In this document: positions 22,231 to 22,787 of the stretch, piece after piece
How the letters are laid out: each line of letters opens with the position of its first letter
Position numbering within the stretch: position 1 is the first letter of the stretch
Origin: Acidiferrobacteraceae bacterium
GTDB taxonomy: Bacteria > Pseudomonadota > Gammaproteobacteria > Acidiferrobacterales > Acidiferrobacteraceae
Assembly (NCBI GenBank): GCA_027343725.1
Contig: DAHWKH010000026.1
Location: 1-22,787 of the forward strand
Length of the DNA: 22,787 nt
Reading direction: 5' to 3'
Made by a program: the position numbers and the translations under genes
The notes under the pieces: generated by a model
What the model saw: the letters and a program-made list of their open reading frames with translations, nothing else
Told to the model about the DNA's origin: nothing
Databases searched by the model: none

Positions 22231-22787
22231 ATGGGGGGAAAGCGATGGTGGCGCATCGGGCTACTGTTGGCCCTCGGCGGCTGCGCGGTGCACCCGCGCC
22301 CGTACGCCGTCCACGTCGATCAGCGCTTACGACCCGCCGACGTGGTGGCCCACCCGAAACGCACGCGCGGCGTGCACGTGCGCTGGGGCGGCATGGTGAT
22401 CGCCGATCACGTAGGCCCGGTGCGCAGCACGCTCACCGTCCTCGCCTACCCCCTCACCGGCCGCGGCCGCCCGCTCTTGCGCCGCACCCCCTGGGGCCGC
22501 TTCCAGGCGGTCGCCCCCGGCTACCTCGATCCGGTGCTGTTCGCGCAGGGACGCTTGGTCACGGTCGTCGGCATGACCGCCGGCACGCGCGTGGGGCGCG
22601 TCGGCGGGGCGCGCTACGTGTACCCGCGCGTGCACGTGCTCGCAACCCACGTCTGGCGCCTCTATCGGCCGCGCCCGCGGTCGCACTGGAACTTCGGATT
22701 CGGGATCGGGATCGGGATGTGGTCAGGGAGCGGTGCCCGGGAGTACAGAGACCGCCGCCGCGCATTCGCGCGCCCGACGGCGCGCCG
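22231..22787 (+). CDS. Slp-family lipoprotein (second copy, cut by window end)
   Basis: The frame from the ATG at 22231 stays open to the last base, giving 185 residues without a stop. It has a signal peptide MGGKRWWRIGLLLALGGC with Cys18 in an LGGC lipobox. The body parallels the first copy segment by segment: HVRWGGMVIAD, AYPLTGRGRP, GRFQAVAPGYLDPVLFAQGR (in pieces: APGYLDPVLF, GRLVTVVG) and LATHVWRLYRPRPR. After that a Gly-Ile run (FGFGIGIGIGM) and a basic Arg-rich stretch continue past the edge. The intergenic gap is 22 bases, so the pair is probably one transcript. The close but clearly diverged match shows an old tandem duplication. Confidence 0.85.
   Translation, partial: MGGKRWWRIGLLLALGGCAVHPRPYAVHVDQRLRPADVVAHPKRTRGVHVRWGGMVIADHVGPVRSTLTVLAYPLTGRGRPLLRRTPWGRFQAVAPGYLDPVLFAQGRLVTVVGMTAGTRVGRVGGARYVYPRVHVLATHVWRLYRPRPRSHWNFGFGIGIGMWSGSGAREYRDRRRAFARPTAR

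Overview
This window looks like chromosomal core DNA from a GC-rich gammaproteobacterium, probably an acidophile of the Acidiferrobacter kind. The class call rests on slmA, cyaY, the hemA-prfA-prmC order and the lptM-lysA-dapF-DUF484-xerC order. The acidophile guess rests on a plasma-membrane-type (P3A) proton-pumping ATPase and two Slp-type outer-membrane lipoproteins. The genus is inference. I see no rRNA, tRNA, CRISPR array, insertion sequence or prophage.

Layout. 1-2769 (+): a tightly overlapping operon with the tail of hemA, then prfA, prmC and moeB. 2776-4215 (-): a LigD-type ligase with phosphoesterase and ligase domains but no polymerase domain. It is divergent from a stress-type short-chain dehydrogenase and a small acidic-to-basic protein (4315-5540, +). 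5541-7287 (-): argB, an unrecognised 87-residue gene and slmA. 7420-11219: hsp20 (-) divergent from a CBS-domain gene and a P3A H+-ATPase (+). The 462-bp spacer between them is the richest regulatory region of the window: a near-consensus heat-shock promoter, an FNR/Anr-like box and a sigma-70-like promoter. 11266-13151 (-): hslV-hslU, preceded by a 69-residue Arg-rich gene. 13485-18408 (-): an operon of a saccharopine-dehydrogenase-like gene, lptM, lysA, dapF, a DUF484 gene and xerC, where most junctions are 4-base overlaps. 18553-18873 (+): cyaY. 18874-21538 (-): lon and a double zinc-ribbon gene directly behind it. 21666-22787 (+): two tandem slp-like lipoprotein genes, the second cut by the window edge.

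Themes. Protein quality control is concentrated here (hsp20, hslVU, lon). Two of these three units have convincing heat-shock-factor (sigma-32-like) promoters readable in the DNA, and the third has a weaker one. The hsp20/CBS/H+-ATPase block may respond to both heat and oxygen. Gene packing is extreme: three convergent gene pairs meet with 0, 0 and 6 bases between stop codons. No radically new system is obvious. The best leads are the hsp20/CBS/H+-ATPase regulatory region and the lon-coupled zinc-ribbon gene.
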